A DNA stretch of 64,000 nucleotides. Origin: an uncultured Oscillospiraceae bacterium. Lineage in GTDB: Bacteria; Bacillota; Clostridia; Oscillospirales; Ruminococcaceae. Each line of letters begins with the position of its first letter. The first letter of the stretch is position 1. The notes beneath the pieces were generated by a model that worked only from the letters and a program-made list of their open reading frames with translations, ran no database searches and was not told where the DNA came from. Shown here one piece after another: positions 15,869 through 24,200 of the stretch. The position numbers and the translations under genes are program-made. Location of the stretch: the NCBI GenBank assembly GCA_910584715.1, contig CAJUAN010000009.1, positions 1 through 64,000 on the forward strand, given 5' to 3'.

Positions 15869-16118
15869 ACTTGCTGTTTATCTCCTCTCTCATTTCACGC
15901 GCGCACTTCGCGCAGGTTTCCTTGTCCTTGACAGTATCCACGGATTCGACCGATCCGCAGAAAACGCAGGTCGGGACGTGCTTGCGGAGCAGTATACCCT
16001 CCTCGGTCTCCACCAGATCGACGGCAGCTCCCGCAAACAATCCGAGGTTTGCCGCTAAATCTTTTGGCACGGTAACGCCCCGCGCCTTGGATAACTTTTT
16101 GTACTTGATAAGTCCCAT
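15861..16118 (-). CDS. AbrB/SpoVT-like protein with zinc ribbon
   Basis: The 85-residue protein has an AbrB-type swapped-hairpin domain (YKKLSKARGVTVPKDLAANLGL... VDLVETEEGILLRK, residues 5-47) followed by CxxC...CxxC (CVFCGS and CAKCAR, residues about 51-75), a zinc ribbon. It is probably a DNA-binding transition-state-like regulator of the early operon. The ATG at 16118, seven bases from GGAGG, is preferred over the ATG at 16124, which overlaps the RBS. Confidence 0.7.
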   Translation of the reverse strand: MGLIKYKKLSKARGVTVPKDLAANLGLFAGAAVDLVETEEGILLRKHVPTCVFCGSVESVDTVKDKETCAKCAREMREEINSKYA

Positions 16119-16221
16119 TGTCATACCTCCATTAGTTATTTTGCCTTGACTCTGCGTTTCATCACGGGCTTGTCACCGTTCGGCATTGCCGAGCCGCATT
16201 AAGGCGGGGAGCGCGTCCCCG

Positions 16222-16647
16222 TTAAAGTATCTCAAAAACGCTTCCGACAATATCTTTGATTTTACGGATACTGTGATGTTTGAAAATGTCTGATTCGATT
16301 TTTTCAAGCCGCTTTTTAGGCGCACACTTGAATTGTCGATCAAACCAAACAATGGAATCGTGTTCCCGCGCTAAGTTCATAGCGTCCGAAATCGATCGGC
16401 ACGGTATAAAATATATATCGCCTGTATCATTTACGTTCCACCGCTTGCTAACATCAAGATATGCTGTTTCGCGTTCACTGCCGTATTTGTACTCTCTTTG
16501 GTCGTCATCGCTGCGCTTGCAGTCCTCCAGCTTTTCAATAAGCGTCAAAGCCTTTTCGCGAAAATTTTCCTCGGCTGCCGACACAGCAAAACAATGGCGC
16601 GAATAATAATACTGCGATACGATAAGTATGTATTTAACGTTATCCAT
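16222..16647 (-). CDS. Hypothetical early phage protein
   Basis: A 141-residue protein starting MDNVKYILIVSQYYYS, with charged helices and a C-terminal basic helix. Strong RBS (GGAGG) upstream. The 100-bp gap after it (16119-16221) holds no supported gene. No function is recognised. Confidence 0.5.
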   Translation of the reverse strand: MDNVKYILIVSQYYYSRHCFAVSAAEENFREKALTLIEKLEDCKRSDDDQREYKYGSERETAYLDVSKRWNVNDTGDIYFIPCRSISDAMNLAREHDSIVWFDRQFKCAPKKRLEKIESDIFKHHSIRKIKDIVGSVFEIL

Positions 16648-16665
16648 CTTAAAATCCTCCGTTAT

Positions 16666-16848
16666 TTATTTTTTGAGCTGCCACCCAAGCCAAACCAGTC
16701 CCGCCATAAGCGGCAGGACGAACGCCTCGCCGCCGATATTACCCGCCGCGCGGCTTCCGTACGCTTCCAGTGCCGCGCCGACGAAGCCGTACAGACACGC
16801 ACCCAAAGCAAGCAGGATCACATCGCGGACGATCTCATGCCTACGCAT
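16666..16848 (-). CDS. Small two-helix membrane protein
   Basis: A 60-residue protein with two membrane helices (IVRDVILLALGACLYGFV, residues 6-23, and AFVLPLMAGLVWLGW, about 42-56). The start overlaps the upstream stop by eight bases. Small membrane proteins in phage early regions often serve superinfection exclusion, but nothing here proves that. Confidence 0.55.
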   Translation of the reverse strand: MRRHEIVRDVILLALGACLYGFVGAALEAYGSRAAGNIGGEAFVLPLMAGLVWLGWQLKK

Positions 16849-17029
16849 TTGCCCTCACCTCCGCTGCCGATATGACCGATATCTCGGTAACGTTCTCACG
16901 CCCGTGTTTATTCATTGCCAACGCCGCGGCAATGGATTCCGCGGACTTTTGGTTTCCCGCGCTAACCTCGTAAGGTTCATCTACCACATATCCGTGTGCG
17001 GAGACTCTCAGATTTACCGTGTATCTCAT
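16841..17029 (-). CDS. Small hypothetical protein coupled to MuB
   Basis: A 62-residue beta-alpha protein (MRYTVNLRVSAHGYVVDEPYEV...). The ATG at 17029 overlaps the MuB-like stop (ATGA), so I prefer it over a frame extending 51 residues into the MuB gene. Its function is unknown. Confidence 0.5.
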   Translation of the reverse strand: MRYTVNLRVSAHGYVVDEPYEVSAGNQKSAESIAAALAMNKHGRENVTEISVISAAEVRANA

Positions 17030-18189
17030 GCAGATTCCTCCCTCAGTCTCTTGATAAGATTCCCGATGTTGGGGATACGCAGGTTTCCCGTTTGCGCCAA
17101 TTCCACGAGCCTGTCTATGCTCACGTTTCCGCCGTCCATGTTGTACGCTGACCTGTAAAAGTTTATTGCCCTGCGTATGCACTCGCCGTTAGTCTGAGCT
17201 ACGGCGTACAGAAATTTTATCTCGGCGGCATTCTTTTCGGCGGAAAGTTCGGGAAACAACAGCTTTATGTCATCGATCTTAATATCGGATGCTTTTATGT
17301 ACGGTCTGAGATTCGCGCGGTTGAAAACCTGTCCCGTCACGGGAAGCTTCTTATCGTCAAAATGCCTCATAAACGAGGGATTTCCTACAAAGCACACGCC
17401 CATTGTCTCGCCGCGGTCGGTAAAAATATCCGATAAGCTCCGCAGGTGGTCTATAGCGGGGAATTTAAGGTGCTGTGCCTCGTCAATGATTATCAGCATA
17501 CCGTCATGCAGCCGCGACAGGACTGCTGAATTAAGGTCGTACAGTCTGTTCAGGTCGTTTATGCCAAGCTGTGCGGCAATAGCTTTCAGTACTCCGACAA
17601 TTGAACTCTCGGCGTAGGAAGCCTTTACCACGATTGTATTTTCGGGATAATCCGAGACGTATTTTGTGACGGTACGGGACTTACCCACGCCCGTATCGCC
17701 CGTGATAATCTCGCATTCTCCCGCGATATGGACGCTGCGGATAACCTGATACATATACTCGGATACCGACGTCGGCACGTATCCGGTACCCTTGTAGGGG
17801 CGCGATCTCTTTTCCTGCTTCAACTTCAGGTAGCTTGCAAATTCGGTAAAGAAATTTTCCACGTCGCCCTTGTACTTACAGCTCCGTATGTAGGAAATTG
17901 TGCTTTTGCTTACGCCGAGAGCCTTCGCCGCCTTTTCCGCGCTGCCGCTTTCGACGATAAAATGTTCAAGTTTCAGAAGCTTATCCCGCAGCTCCTCGGA
18001 GTAAAAGCTGTATGCCGCCGATCGCGCGCCCAGAAATTTTTCCAGATTTTCCGTGTACTTGTTTTCTCCGTTCAGTGTTTCCTCAACAGACTTCGGGGGG
18101 ATACCCGCCACAATAGCCGCGCCCTTTTCTCCAAACTCCGCTGTTAATTCAGCGTAGCCGCCTCGGAGACGTTCTAAATCAATGCTCAT
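17026..18189 (-). CDS. MuB-like AAA+ ATPase (target-capture protein)
   Basis: The 387-residue protein has an N-terminal HTH (AEKAAKALGVSKSTISYIR, about 84-102) and an AAA+ core with Walker A at 163-172 (GDTGVGKSRT) and Walker B at 231-237 (MLIIIDEAQH). MuB binds DNA, chooses the target site and activates MuA; the HTH-plus-ATPase arrangement is the same. It directly follows the transposase gene (three-base gap) as in all Mu-like phages. An RBS (AAGGAG) precedes the ATG. Confidence 0.88.
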   Translation of the reverse strand: MSIDLERLRGGYAELTAEFGEKGAAIVAGIPPKSVEETLNGENKYTENLEKFLGARSAAYSFYSEELRDKLLKLEHFIVESGSAEKAAKALGVSKSTISYIRSCKYKGDVENFFTEFASYLKLKQEKRSRPYKGTGYVPTSVSEYMYQVIRSVHIAGECEIITGDTGVGKSRTVTKYVSDYPENTIVVKASYAESSIVGVLKAIAAQLGINDLNRLYDLNSAVLSRLHDGMLIIIDEAQHLKFPAIDHLRSLSDIFTDRGETMGVCFVGNPSFMRHFDDKKLPVTGQVFNRANLRPYIKASDIKIDDIKLLFPELSAEKNAAEIKFLYAVAQTNGECIRRAINFYRSAYNMDGGNVSIDRLVELAQTGNLRIPNIGNLIKRLREESA

Positions 18190-18192
18190 GTA

Positions 18193-20166
18193 TTATGCTC
18201 CTTTCGATTTTTCCTGAACATCATTAAGACGCTTCAGGTCTGCAAATTCGACCCTTGTAATGTTCATGCCGCTTGCTTCGAGCTCATTTGCGATAACGGG
18301 AGTAAAGCTGTCCGGCTTCGCAATTTCGTATCCCGCGGAATTCTGTTCCGCACGGAGAAGCTCCGCCTTGAGCAGGGATACCGCATCAAACTTTTTATAA
18401 TCGTCAAGCGACTTTTTGACAGCCTTCCGCGTTTGCCGCTGGTGCCGCATAAGGGTCTGTATATCCTCTTTTTCCGCGCCCGCAAAAGGCGTGCTGAGAT
18501 ATTCGGCGCACTGATATGTATACAAAAATCTGTCGGTATCCTTTTCATATACCTGCACCTCCCGAAGGTCGGCAGGGTCGAAGCGGACGTACACCTCCTC
18601 GTTGACGTGAAATACCGTGTTGTCGTCGTTGTACCATATCTTCCGTCCCGCCCATTCGATAAACACGCCGTTCCGCTTGATTTTCTGCACCCTTGTGGTA
18701 CGGCGCATAAGCAGGGTAAGATTTGCCGCGTCGGTAGTTCGGAACTCAATATCTCCGGACCGCACAGCTTCGTTCCATACGTCTATGCGCTTCATTTTCC
18801 TGTACTGTTTCTCCTTGCCGCCGTAAAGCTCGCTGTTATGCCCTTTGATAAAGATCGGGAGTATTTCTCGAAGTTCCGCGTCGGTTATGAGCTTCCGTTC
18901 TTTCACAAGCTGTTTGCATTCCTCGGGACGTTCGTCGGGCTTGCCTCCGCAGTAGCTTTCCACGGATTTGGAGTAATGCTCCTTAAAGGTGTTGAAAAAC
19001 CGCTCGATCGGCTTGGCACGGGCGTTTCTCGGCAGGGCGTTTACCATATCTATACCCAGCAAGGATAAAATTTGTACGGGTATCTCGACCTTTTGCCAGT
19101 CGCTTTTTTTGCGGTGTCCGCGTCCCGCAAGGTCGCCCGTCAGAAATTCCGAACCGTTGTCGAAGTACACGCCCATGGGAATCCCGAAGCCTTGAAGTAT
19201 AGCGGACCGCAGTGCAAGACGCGTGGTGTCCGAGTTTGGGTGATCGCACAGCTCCGCCGCGGTGATAACGCCGCTTTTGGCTTCCTGAAAAGTGGTTATG
19301 GAGGGACGGTGTACCTCGCCGTCGTCTGAGATCGTAAAGAAGTCCAGCGTATGGTTGTCCGCGATCCAGATATCGTTGACTTTGAGATTCCGCACGTCCC
19401 GTTCGGCGTATTCAAGGTATTTATCCATAAATGCCTTTTTGCCTTTTCTGCCGTACTCAATAACTGCGTCGGGAATCGTATCAATATGGCGGCGGAATGT
19501 TCTTGATGACGGGATACTGCACACAAGTTCTGGATAAAACTCTTTGCAAACCGCAATGGTTTTGTTGTAACAGTTTTCGACTTTGAGTTGACGTGTGGTA
19601 AGATAGTAGCTTGTAAAAATGCTCCAGACAGTATCGTCGATACAGCTTTTTCCCTTGTTCCACCCGCCGCGCTTGTCCACGATGCCGCAGTAGTCGTTCT
19701 CGCAGTAGGCGCGGTACTTTCGGTACAAAATATCGGGACTGATGTCAATGCCCCGTTCCAGCTTGACCTTCGCGCAAAAGAGCGGGTCGGCTTCGGTCCT
19801 GTTTTTGAACCTTGCCCGTGCCGCCTGCCATTCCTTGAGCAGGTCGCACCACATGGCGATCTCCTCGCGTTCCGACTCGGTAAATTCGTCAAGCCGCTTC
19901 TTTTGAACGGGCGTTTTAACGGTCTTAGAACGCTGTTCTAACGGTTCTTTAAGTTCGGGCTGCAAGCCGAGCTCCTGCTGTTTTTGCTTGTTGTATTTCG
20001 CTCTGATGTCGTCGGGGAGAGCGGAGACGGGAAGTAAACTTTGTGGTCTGTTGTTTACGGGATTATTTTGAGTTATCGTTTCCTGCTGTTCTTTGAAAAA
20101 ACGTCGCGCGTATTGTACCGTGCAGCCTTTTAATTCAGCAAACTGTACCGTGTTTATATATTCCAA
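18193..20166 (-). CDS. MuA-like DDE transposase
   Basis: A 657-residue transposase that would perform replicative transposition of the prophage. The catalytic triad is visible: D270 in IADNHTLDFF, D336 in VYFDNGSEF and E388 in AKPIERFF (RNase H/rve core), followed by a Mu-type C-terminal beta barrel and a basic helical tail that may contact MuB. The N-terminus has an HTH-like segment (VQFAELKGCTVQYARRFF). I prefer the TTG at 20166, six bases after GGGGAGG, over a frame opening at 20205. A CGTT repeat (19913-19953) lies within its coding sequence. Confidence 0.9.
   Translation of the reverse strand: MEYINTVQFAELKGCTVQYARRFFKEQQETITQNNPVNNRPQSLLPVSALPDDIRAKYNKQKQQELGLQPELKEPLEQRSKTVKTPVQKKRLDEFTESEREEIAMWCDLLKEWQAARARFKNRTEADPLFCAKVKLERGIDISPDILYRKYRAYCENDYCGIVDKRGGWNKGKSCIDDTVWSIFTSYYLTTRQLKVENCYNKTIAVCKEFYPELVCSIPSSRTFRRHIDTIPDAVIEYGRKGKKAFMDKYLEYAERDVRNLKVNDIWIADNHTLDFFTISDDGEVHRPSITTFQEAKSGVITAAELCDHPNSDTTRLALRSAILQGFGIPMGVYFDNGSEFLTGDLAGRGHRKKSDWQKVEIPVQILSLLGIDMVNALPRNARAKPIERFFNTFKEHYSKSVESYCGGKPDERPEECKQLVKERKLITDAELREILPIFIKGHNSELYGGKEKQYRKMKRIDVWNEAVRSGDIEFRTTDAANLTLLMRRTTRVQKIKRNGVFIEWAGRKIWYNDDNTVFHVNEEVYVRFDPADLREVQVYEKDTDRFLYTYQCAEYLSTPFAGAEKEDIQTLMRHQRQTRKAVKKSLDDYKKFDAVSLLKAELLRAEQNSAGYEIAKPDSFTPVIANELEASGMNITRVEFADLKRLNDVQEKSKGA
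19913..19953. repeat. Prophage CGTT/GTTYTAACGG repeat, site D (inside transposase gene)
   Basis: GTTTTAACGG at 19913 and GTTCTAACGG at 19935 are 22 bp apart (two 11-bp steps), with GTCTTAGAACG between and GTTCTTTAAG after. Same family as the intergenic arrays, but inside coding sequence, so chance resemblance is possible here. Confidence 0.35.
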
Positions 20167-20229
20167 ATTCGCACCTCCCCAAAAAATTTGTAAAAAGTCT
20201 TGCATTTTTGCACCAACTCTGCTATACTA

Positions 20230-20433
20230 TTAGTCAGAGTTGGAACATTCGTTTTTGTTAAACGAGTTAAGGAAATCCTCGCATTCGGTCAGGATCACAA
20301 GAATGGCGTTAACATTCTTCCTGACCTGTTCCTGCTCTATTTTTGTATCATCAAGGCTCATGCTTTCACAAAGTGCCTTGCCCATACCCAGAGCATACCC
20401 AAGCATTTGCGCGCGAAACTGCGCTAATGTCAT
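20230..20433 (-). CDS. Small hypothetical early protein
   Basis: A 67-residue helical protein (MTLAQFRAQMLGYALGMGKALCESM...) upstream of the transposase. No recognised domain. Likely cotranscribed with the transposase. Confidence 0.5.
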   Translation of the reverse strand: MTLAQFRAQMLGYALGMGKALCESMSLDDTKIEQEQVRKNVNAILVILTECEDFLNSFNKNECSNSD

Positions 20434-20514
20434 ATTATCACCAACTTTCTTGACCTGCCATCGTCAGTACCGAGTGGTCATTCTCGGCAGACGGAGCAAA
20501 ATGCTCCGTTTCGG

Positions 20515-20790
20515 CTAATAGTTAATGTATTCACCCATGCGGATAAGCGCGTCGGCGTATGTGAGACCGTCGGCATAGCAGCCGAAATCGTCATCATTAC
20601 AATTGTAGGCATACACGCTGTAGCAGTTTGCCGTTTCAAGGTCGCGCTCATGGGCGATAACTACAAAATCCTCGTTGTTATCTTCATCAGCCGAGGCGTG
20701 TCCCATATGTACCGAATCAAGATCGCGCCTTTCAAGCTTGTTCATAATGTTTGCCCGAACGTTTCCGGGCAGTTCGTTCATAACTTTCAT
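20515..20790 (-). CDS. Small acidic hypothetical early protein
   Basis: A 91-residue acidic protein (MKVMNELPGNVRANIMNKLERRD...) with an Asp/Asn-rich middle. Good RBS (GGAGGG) before the ATG at 20790. Acidic small early proteins can mimic DNA or block host functions, but no specific evidence is visible. Confidence 0.5.
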   Translation of the reverse strand: MKVMNELPGNVRANIMNKLERRDLDSVHMGHASADEDNNEDFVVIAHERDLETANCYSVYAYNCNDDDFGCYADGLTYADALIRMGEYINY

Positions 20791-20800
20791 GGTATCCCTC

Positions 20801-21004
20801 CTAACTTACGTTTCGACCAAGCAGTTCATCGGCAGAGCAGTGCAGAGTGTCTGCGATTTTATTGATTACATCAACGGACGGTCTGCGTCTGCCGCGCTCT
20901 ATATTGCAAAGCTGTGTACTGTTAATACCGACACGCTTTGCAAGCTCCTGCTGTTCAATGTCGTATTCGAGCCGCTTCCTGCGGATATTTTCGCCGATTG
21001 TCAT
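20801..21004 (-). CDS. XRE-family HTH regulator
   Basis: A 67-residue single-domain Cro/C1-type protein: MTIGENIRRKRLEYDIEQQELAKRVGINSTQLCNIERGRR carries the full HTH. It is probably the Ner/Cro-like regulator that dampens early transcription, as Ner does in Mu. RBS AGGAGG upstream. It lies between small early genes on the lytic strand. Confidence 0.75.
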   Translation of the reverse strand: MTIGENIRRKRLEYDIEQQELAKRVGINSTQLCNIERGRRRPSVDVINKIADTLHCSADELLGRNVS

Positions 21005-21019
21005 AAATATCAGTCCTCC

Positions 21020-21196
21020 TCATTTTTTAAATGTCTTATCAGCTTCAGTAAGTGCGGCGACTATCGCTCTAATTGGGAAATTGTTTCCTTTACATATATG
21101 GAATACTGCTGCGGTAAGTGCCGTCATCACATCAATCGCTGTTTCATTCGTGATTTGCGATCGCACGCCATCGCCTGTAATGTGAATGTCAATCAT
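21020..21196 (-). CDS. Small hypothetical early protein
   Basis: A 58-residue protein (MIDIHITGDGVRSQITNETAIDV...). The ATG at 21196 follows GGAGGTAT and overlaps the previous gene by eight bases; an upstream in-frame start at 21232 is inside that gene. No function recognised. Confidence 0.45.
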   Translation of the reverse strand: MIDIHITGDGVRSQITNETAIDVMTALTAAVFHICKGNNFPIRAIVAALTEADKTFKK

Positions 21197-21422
21197 CAAT
21201 ATACCTCCCTGTGATTTCTTTAAATTCCTCATAAATGCGGTCAGCGTCCTCTTCGCGGGCGTATTTCCGCATGATTCCGTAAAGCTCGTGAGCGGTGTGC
21301 AGACATTCTGTGCAAATAAAGTCGTCGTTGCTATGGGCTATGCTGATTATGAGTTTGCCAATCCTGTCAACAATGTCGTCTATCGTTTCGAGAGCTTCGA
21401 GGAGTTTCTTTGATTCTTCCAT
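21189..21422 (-). CDS. Small helical early protein
   Basis: A 77-residue, mostly helical acidic protein with a CTEC pair near the middle (DDFICTECLHTAHELY). RBS AAAGGAG. Function unknown. Confidence 0.45.
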   Translation of the reverse strand: MEESKKLLEALETIDDIVDRIGKLIISIAHSNDDFICTECLHTAHELYGIMRKYAREEDADRIYEEFKEITGRYIDD

Positions 21423-21436
21423 AGCGAAGCTCCTTT

Positions 21437-21748
21437 CTAAAGCAGTATGTCTTTGAGATCATCAATAAACTTATCAAAGCTTTCAAAGTCTACCATATGA
21501 TATTTTTTATACGTTTCGTAGCGTTCAATGAGTTCTTTGACGCTGCTCCGATGTCTTTCGCAGGAATGGCAGTACTGATCAAGACGTTCCCGCGCAAGAC
21601 GGATCACGTCTATCATGTCTCGGTACTTGTATATGGTGTTTTGAGTTCTTGCCGAGCCTGTGTCCTGATAGTTCCTTTCAAATTCGGCAAGCTTCGTTTC
21701 GTACTGCTCTTGGAGCTTGTTGAGGTATGCGATGTCTATTTTACTCAT
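21437..21748 (-). CDS. Coiled-coil early protein
   Basis: A 103-residue charged helical protein with a predicted N-terminal coiled coil and a CHSC pair (residues 62-65). It follows the antirepressor gene. RBS GTGAGGTGA upstream. Function unknown. Confidence 0.45.
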   Translation of the reverse strand: MSKIDIAYLNKLQEQYETKLAEFERNYQDTGSARTQNTIYKYRDMIDVIRLARERLDQYCHSCERHRSSVKELIERYETYKKYHMVDFESFDKFIDDLKDILL

Positions 21749-21757
21749 GGTGTCACC

Positions 21758-22474
21758 TCACATCAAGCAAAGCTGACCATCGTCGGAATTTGTATCAAAG
21801 AACTTGCGTTTGTACCTGTTTACAGCCATTTGCGAAATATACTGACCTGTGGTATTGATAATGTAATTCGCTACCTCACGACAGGAATATTGCCCCGAGA
21901 TTATCATCTCATCGGCGTGCTCCTTAACGTCGGGCGGAAGTGTTTCTATTTTAGTGGGCTGAGTGTAGGTGTATTTCCTTGCTCTGCGCTTTTGCGATAT
22001 TTCCGCAGACTGAACAGCTTTTCCGAGATTTGCAGCCGCCAGAACGGGAACAAGCTGCTTTACGACCTCGCCTACAACAGCCGTTGCGGTCTGAGCTATG
22101 ACCTGTTCAAGGTTGATGTTGCCGTAACCGCCTGTCTTGCGGATAGAGGGCAGGACTTCCTCAAACACCCAACGCTCGAACTTTTCCGCGGCGGGAAGCT
22201 TGCTGCTTACGATCAGGCGGTAGAGATTACCCTCATTGATGTACTTGATTTCCGTTACCTGCTGTGTTGTTATATTGTGCTGATTAGTGGTGTAGGAGAC
22301 CCCCTCGCGTTTCACGACCCCGTCTCCTTTACAATGCCTTTTGATAGCATCATATGGGTTTGAGTACCCCAAAATCTTAGCACATTGTGTAGCAGGAAAA
22401 TACTCCTTGCCGTCAATGAGCATTACACCCAGCTCTCCAAACTCGGTATTGCTGAACACTTTTAAGTCGTTCAT
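21758..22474 (-). CDS. BRO-N phage antirepressor
   Basis: The 238-residue protein has an N-terminal BRO-N domain (residues 1-115: FGELGVMLIDGKEYFPATQ, AKILGYSNPYDAI, FERWVFEEVLPSIRKTGGYG). Antirepressors of this type inactivate CI repressors and trigger lysis. The C-terminus (about 180-225) is an HTH nearly the same as that of the Gp27-like protein at 11857-12420: EMI-S-Q/S-E-A/TGQ-IS-AV positions are shared. It is first in the leftward early operon, well placed to act against the repressor at 23372. Confidence 0.82.
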   Translation of the reverse strand: MNDLKVFSNTEFGELGVMLIDGKEYFPATQCAKILGYSNPYDAIKRHCKGDGVVKREGVSYTTNQHNITTQQVTEIKYINEGNLYRLIVSSKLPAAEKFERWVFEEVLPSIRKTGGYGNINLEQVIAQTATAVVGEVVKQLVPVLAAANLGKAVQSAEISQKRRARKYTYTQPTKIETLPPDVKEHADEMIISGQYSCREVANYIINTTGQYISQMAVNRYKRKFFDTNSDDGQLCLM

Positions 22475-22536
22475 TTTATCAGTCCTTTCTTGATTTTACC
22501 CTTTGATATATAATGTTAGTAATAGGAGGTATTATT

Positions 22537-23025
22537 GTGTCACAAAAAGATGAAACCTTAGAATATCTTCGTCAAGTAATGCCACATTTAAAAGATTATA
22601 AAACCGATATGGCTTTGGATTTGTTAAAAATATTTGATGATAGAGCAAAACGTTTTAAAAACGAAGCGGATAGCGAAGCTTTATCAATTGTTAATCGGCA
22701 CATCGAAGAATTAAAATCTTATGTCATGGCTCCAAGAATGAAGAATAAACTATACATTATCATAGAACTAAATCAAATTACTTTAATGACATTAAGCATA
22801 TCAGATTGGGAAGTTAAACAAATCATGGATATGTGTGATCCAAGTTCACAGTTTGATATACCATTAGAACACATCGTTTCTTTATACATTTATGATAAAG
22901 AAAAGCTGAAATTTAAAACAGACCTTTATCCAAATGAATTATCAATACTTGTTAAATATTTTCATTCTAAAAACTTGACAAAAGACTATGATATAAACGA
23001 ATTTGACAAATTTCACCTATTTTGA
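22537..23025 (+). CDS. AT-rich hypothetical accessory protein (moron candidate)
   Basis: A 162-residue protein starting with GTG at 22537, seven bases after AGGAGG; an ATG at 22513 lacks an RBS. It reads against the lytic genes, between antirepressor and repressor, and is clearly AT-richer than its neighbours. A hairpin terminator follows (23068-23099). This layout fits a separately transcribed lysogenic accessory gene, for example for phage exclusion. The sequence (helical N-terminus, then KLYIIIELNQITLMTLS) matches no family I know. Confidence 0.6.
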   Translation: MSQKDETLEYLRQVMPHLKDYKTDMALDLLKIFDDRAKRFKNEADSEALSIVNRHIEELKSYVMAPRMKNKLYIIIELNQITLMTLSISDWEVKQIMDMCDPSSQFDIPLEHIVSLYIYDKEKLKFKTDLYPNELSILVKYFHSKNLTKDYDINEFDKFHLF

Positions 23026-23067
23026 TTTCTTTTTTTAATTCGTGTGGTGGGCATATCATTTGCAAAG

Positions 23068-23099
23068 AACGGAATTAACGATTTTTCCGTTTTGTTTTT
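23068..23099 (+). terminator. Terminator after accessory gene
   Basis: Stem AACGGAA (23068-23074) with TTCCGTT (23085-23091), then a T-rich tract to 23099. It isolates the accessory gene from the repressor transcript. The rest of 23026-23371 is AT-rich and should hold the repressor promoter, but I could not pick a convincing -35/-10 pair. Confidence 0.6.
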
Positions 23100-23371
23100 A
23101 ATATCGAATATCCGATTTTGCGGAGTTACAGCATTGGATATTCTTTTGGGTCTTCTTATGAAAATATTTTTCATAAATTTTCCTCCGTTTCTATTGTTTT
23201 TTCAAGTTTCTTGTGGTACAATTGGCTTGTACCGTCATGGTAAACCAAGGGATTACTGCGCCTGTTTGATTTACCATATGAAAATTATAATCCATATTTA
23301 TGGATTTGTCAATATAATTATTCCACAAATGTGTACTTTGTAGGTTTAACCAATTAGAAAGGGGAATAATT

Positions 23372-24088
23372 GTGACTATTTCACAAAGAATATTTTTTAT
23401 ACTTAAGCAAAAAGGAAAAAAACAAAGGGAATTAGCAGAATATACTGGTATATCCACATCTGCTATATCTGCATGGAATAAGAATAATACTAATCCAGCT
23501 GCAGAAAGTTTATCCACAATTGCGGATTTTTTAGAAGTATCGTTAGAGTATTTGGTTACAGGGAAAGAGAAAAGCCCGCCCTTGCCAGAGGACGAACTTG
23601 AATTACTTAAATATTATAAAGAACTGCCTGACCGCGAACAACAGCGGCTCATCGGGAGAGCTTCTGCGTTGGCAGAGGTTTATAAGGAGCAGGTCGAAGC
23701 CGAAGAGCTGGAAGAGCCTACTATTAAAATACGCCATAGCTATTATAAAGTATCCGCCGGAACCGGCTACAATCTTAACGACGGCGATCAATGGGATACT
23801 ATTGAAGTTCCGGATACTCCCGAAGCAAACAAAGCAGATTTTGCCCTAACCATTTCGGGGGACAGCATGGAGCCTGTATATTACGACGGCGATATTGTGC
23901 TGGTAAAATCACAGCCTGCCATCGACAATGGCGAAATAGGAATTTTTATTATTGAGGATAATGGATACATAAAAAAATACGGTGGTGACAAGCTTATTTC
24001 CCTAAATGCCAAGTATGATGATATTATGTTTTCCGACTATGATCCTGATGATATTCGCTGTATGGGACTTGTTATCGGACGGATATAA
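23372..24088 (+). CDS. CI/LexA-type phage repressor (XRE HTH + S24 peptidase)
   Basis: The 238-residue repressor has an N-terminal XRE HTH (residues 5-62, QRELAEYTGISTSAISAWNK) and a C-terminal S24 domain with A129-G130 as the likely cleavage site, catalytic S165 (SGDSMEP) and a lysine at 201/202 (GYIKKYGG). Self-cleavage after DNA damage would lift repression of the leftward early operon. GTG start with AAAGGGG eight bases before. A strong hairpin follows. It takes the place of Mu's c repressor. Confidence 0.88.
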   Translation: MTISQRIFFILKQKGKKQRELAEYTGISTSAISAWNKNNTNPAAESLSTIADFLEVSLEYLVTGKEKSPPLPEDELELLKYYKELPDREQQRLIGRASALAEVYKEQVEAEELEEPTIKIRHSYYKVSAGTGYNLNDGDQWDTIEVPDTPEANKADFALTISGDSMEPVYYDGDIVLVKSQPAIDNGEIGIFIIEDNGYIKKYGGDKLISLNAKYDDIMFSDYDPDDIRCMGLVIGRI

Positions 24089-24100
24089 CCAGAAAAATTT

Positions 24101-24126
24101 GGGGATAGAAACTTGTTTCTATCCCC
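24101..24126 (+). terminator. Repressor terminator hairpin
   Basis: A 12-bp perfect stem (GGGGATAGAAAC with GTTTCTATCCCC, two-base loop) eleven bases after the repressor stop, followed by ATTGATTTTAG. The right arm GTTTCTATCCC recurs at 24144-24154, so the region may also be a binding site. Confidence 0.65.
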
Positions 24127-24200
24127 ATTGATTTTAGTTTCCATGTTTCTATCCCTGAATTTCCAATTTTTAAGGCGGGGTTTTTCCCATATTCAAAAAC

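Noticed and set aside
16136..16186. 16-residue basic ORF (MPNGDKPVMKRRVKAK) before the AbrB-like gene
   Set aside because: No RBS and very short; not enough to call.
21497..22363. 288-codon + strand frame across the antirepressor region
   Set aside because: Antisense to two genes with good RBS and a clear BRO-N domain.
23044..23343. 99-codon frame upstream of the repressor
   Set aside because: Begins next to a terminator hairpin, low-complexity hydrophobic sequence, no RBS.
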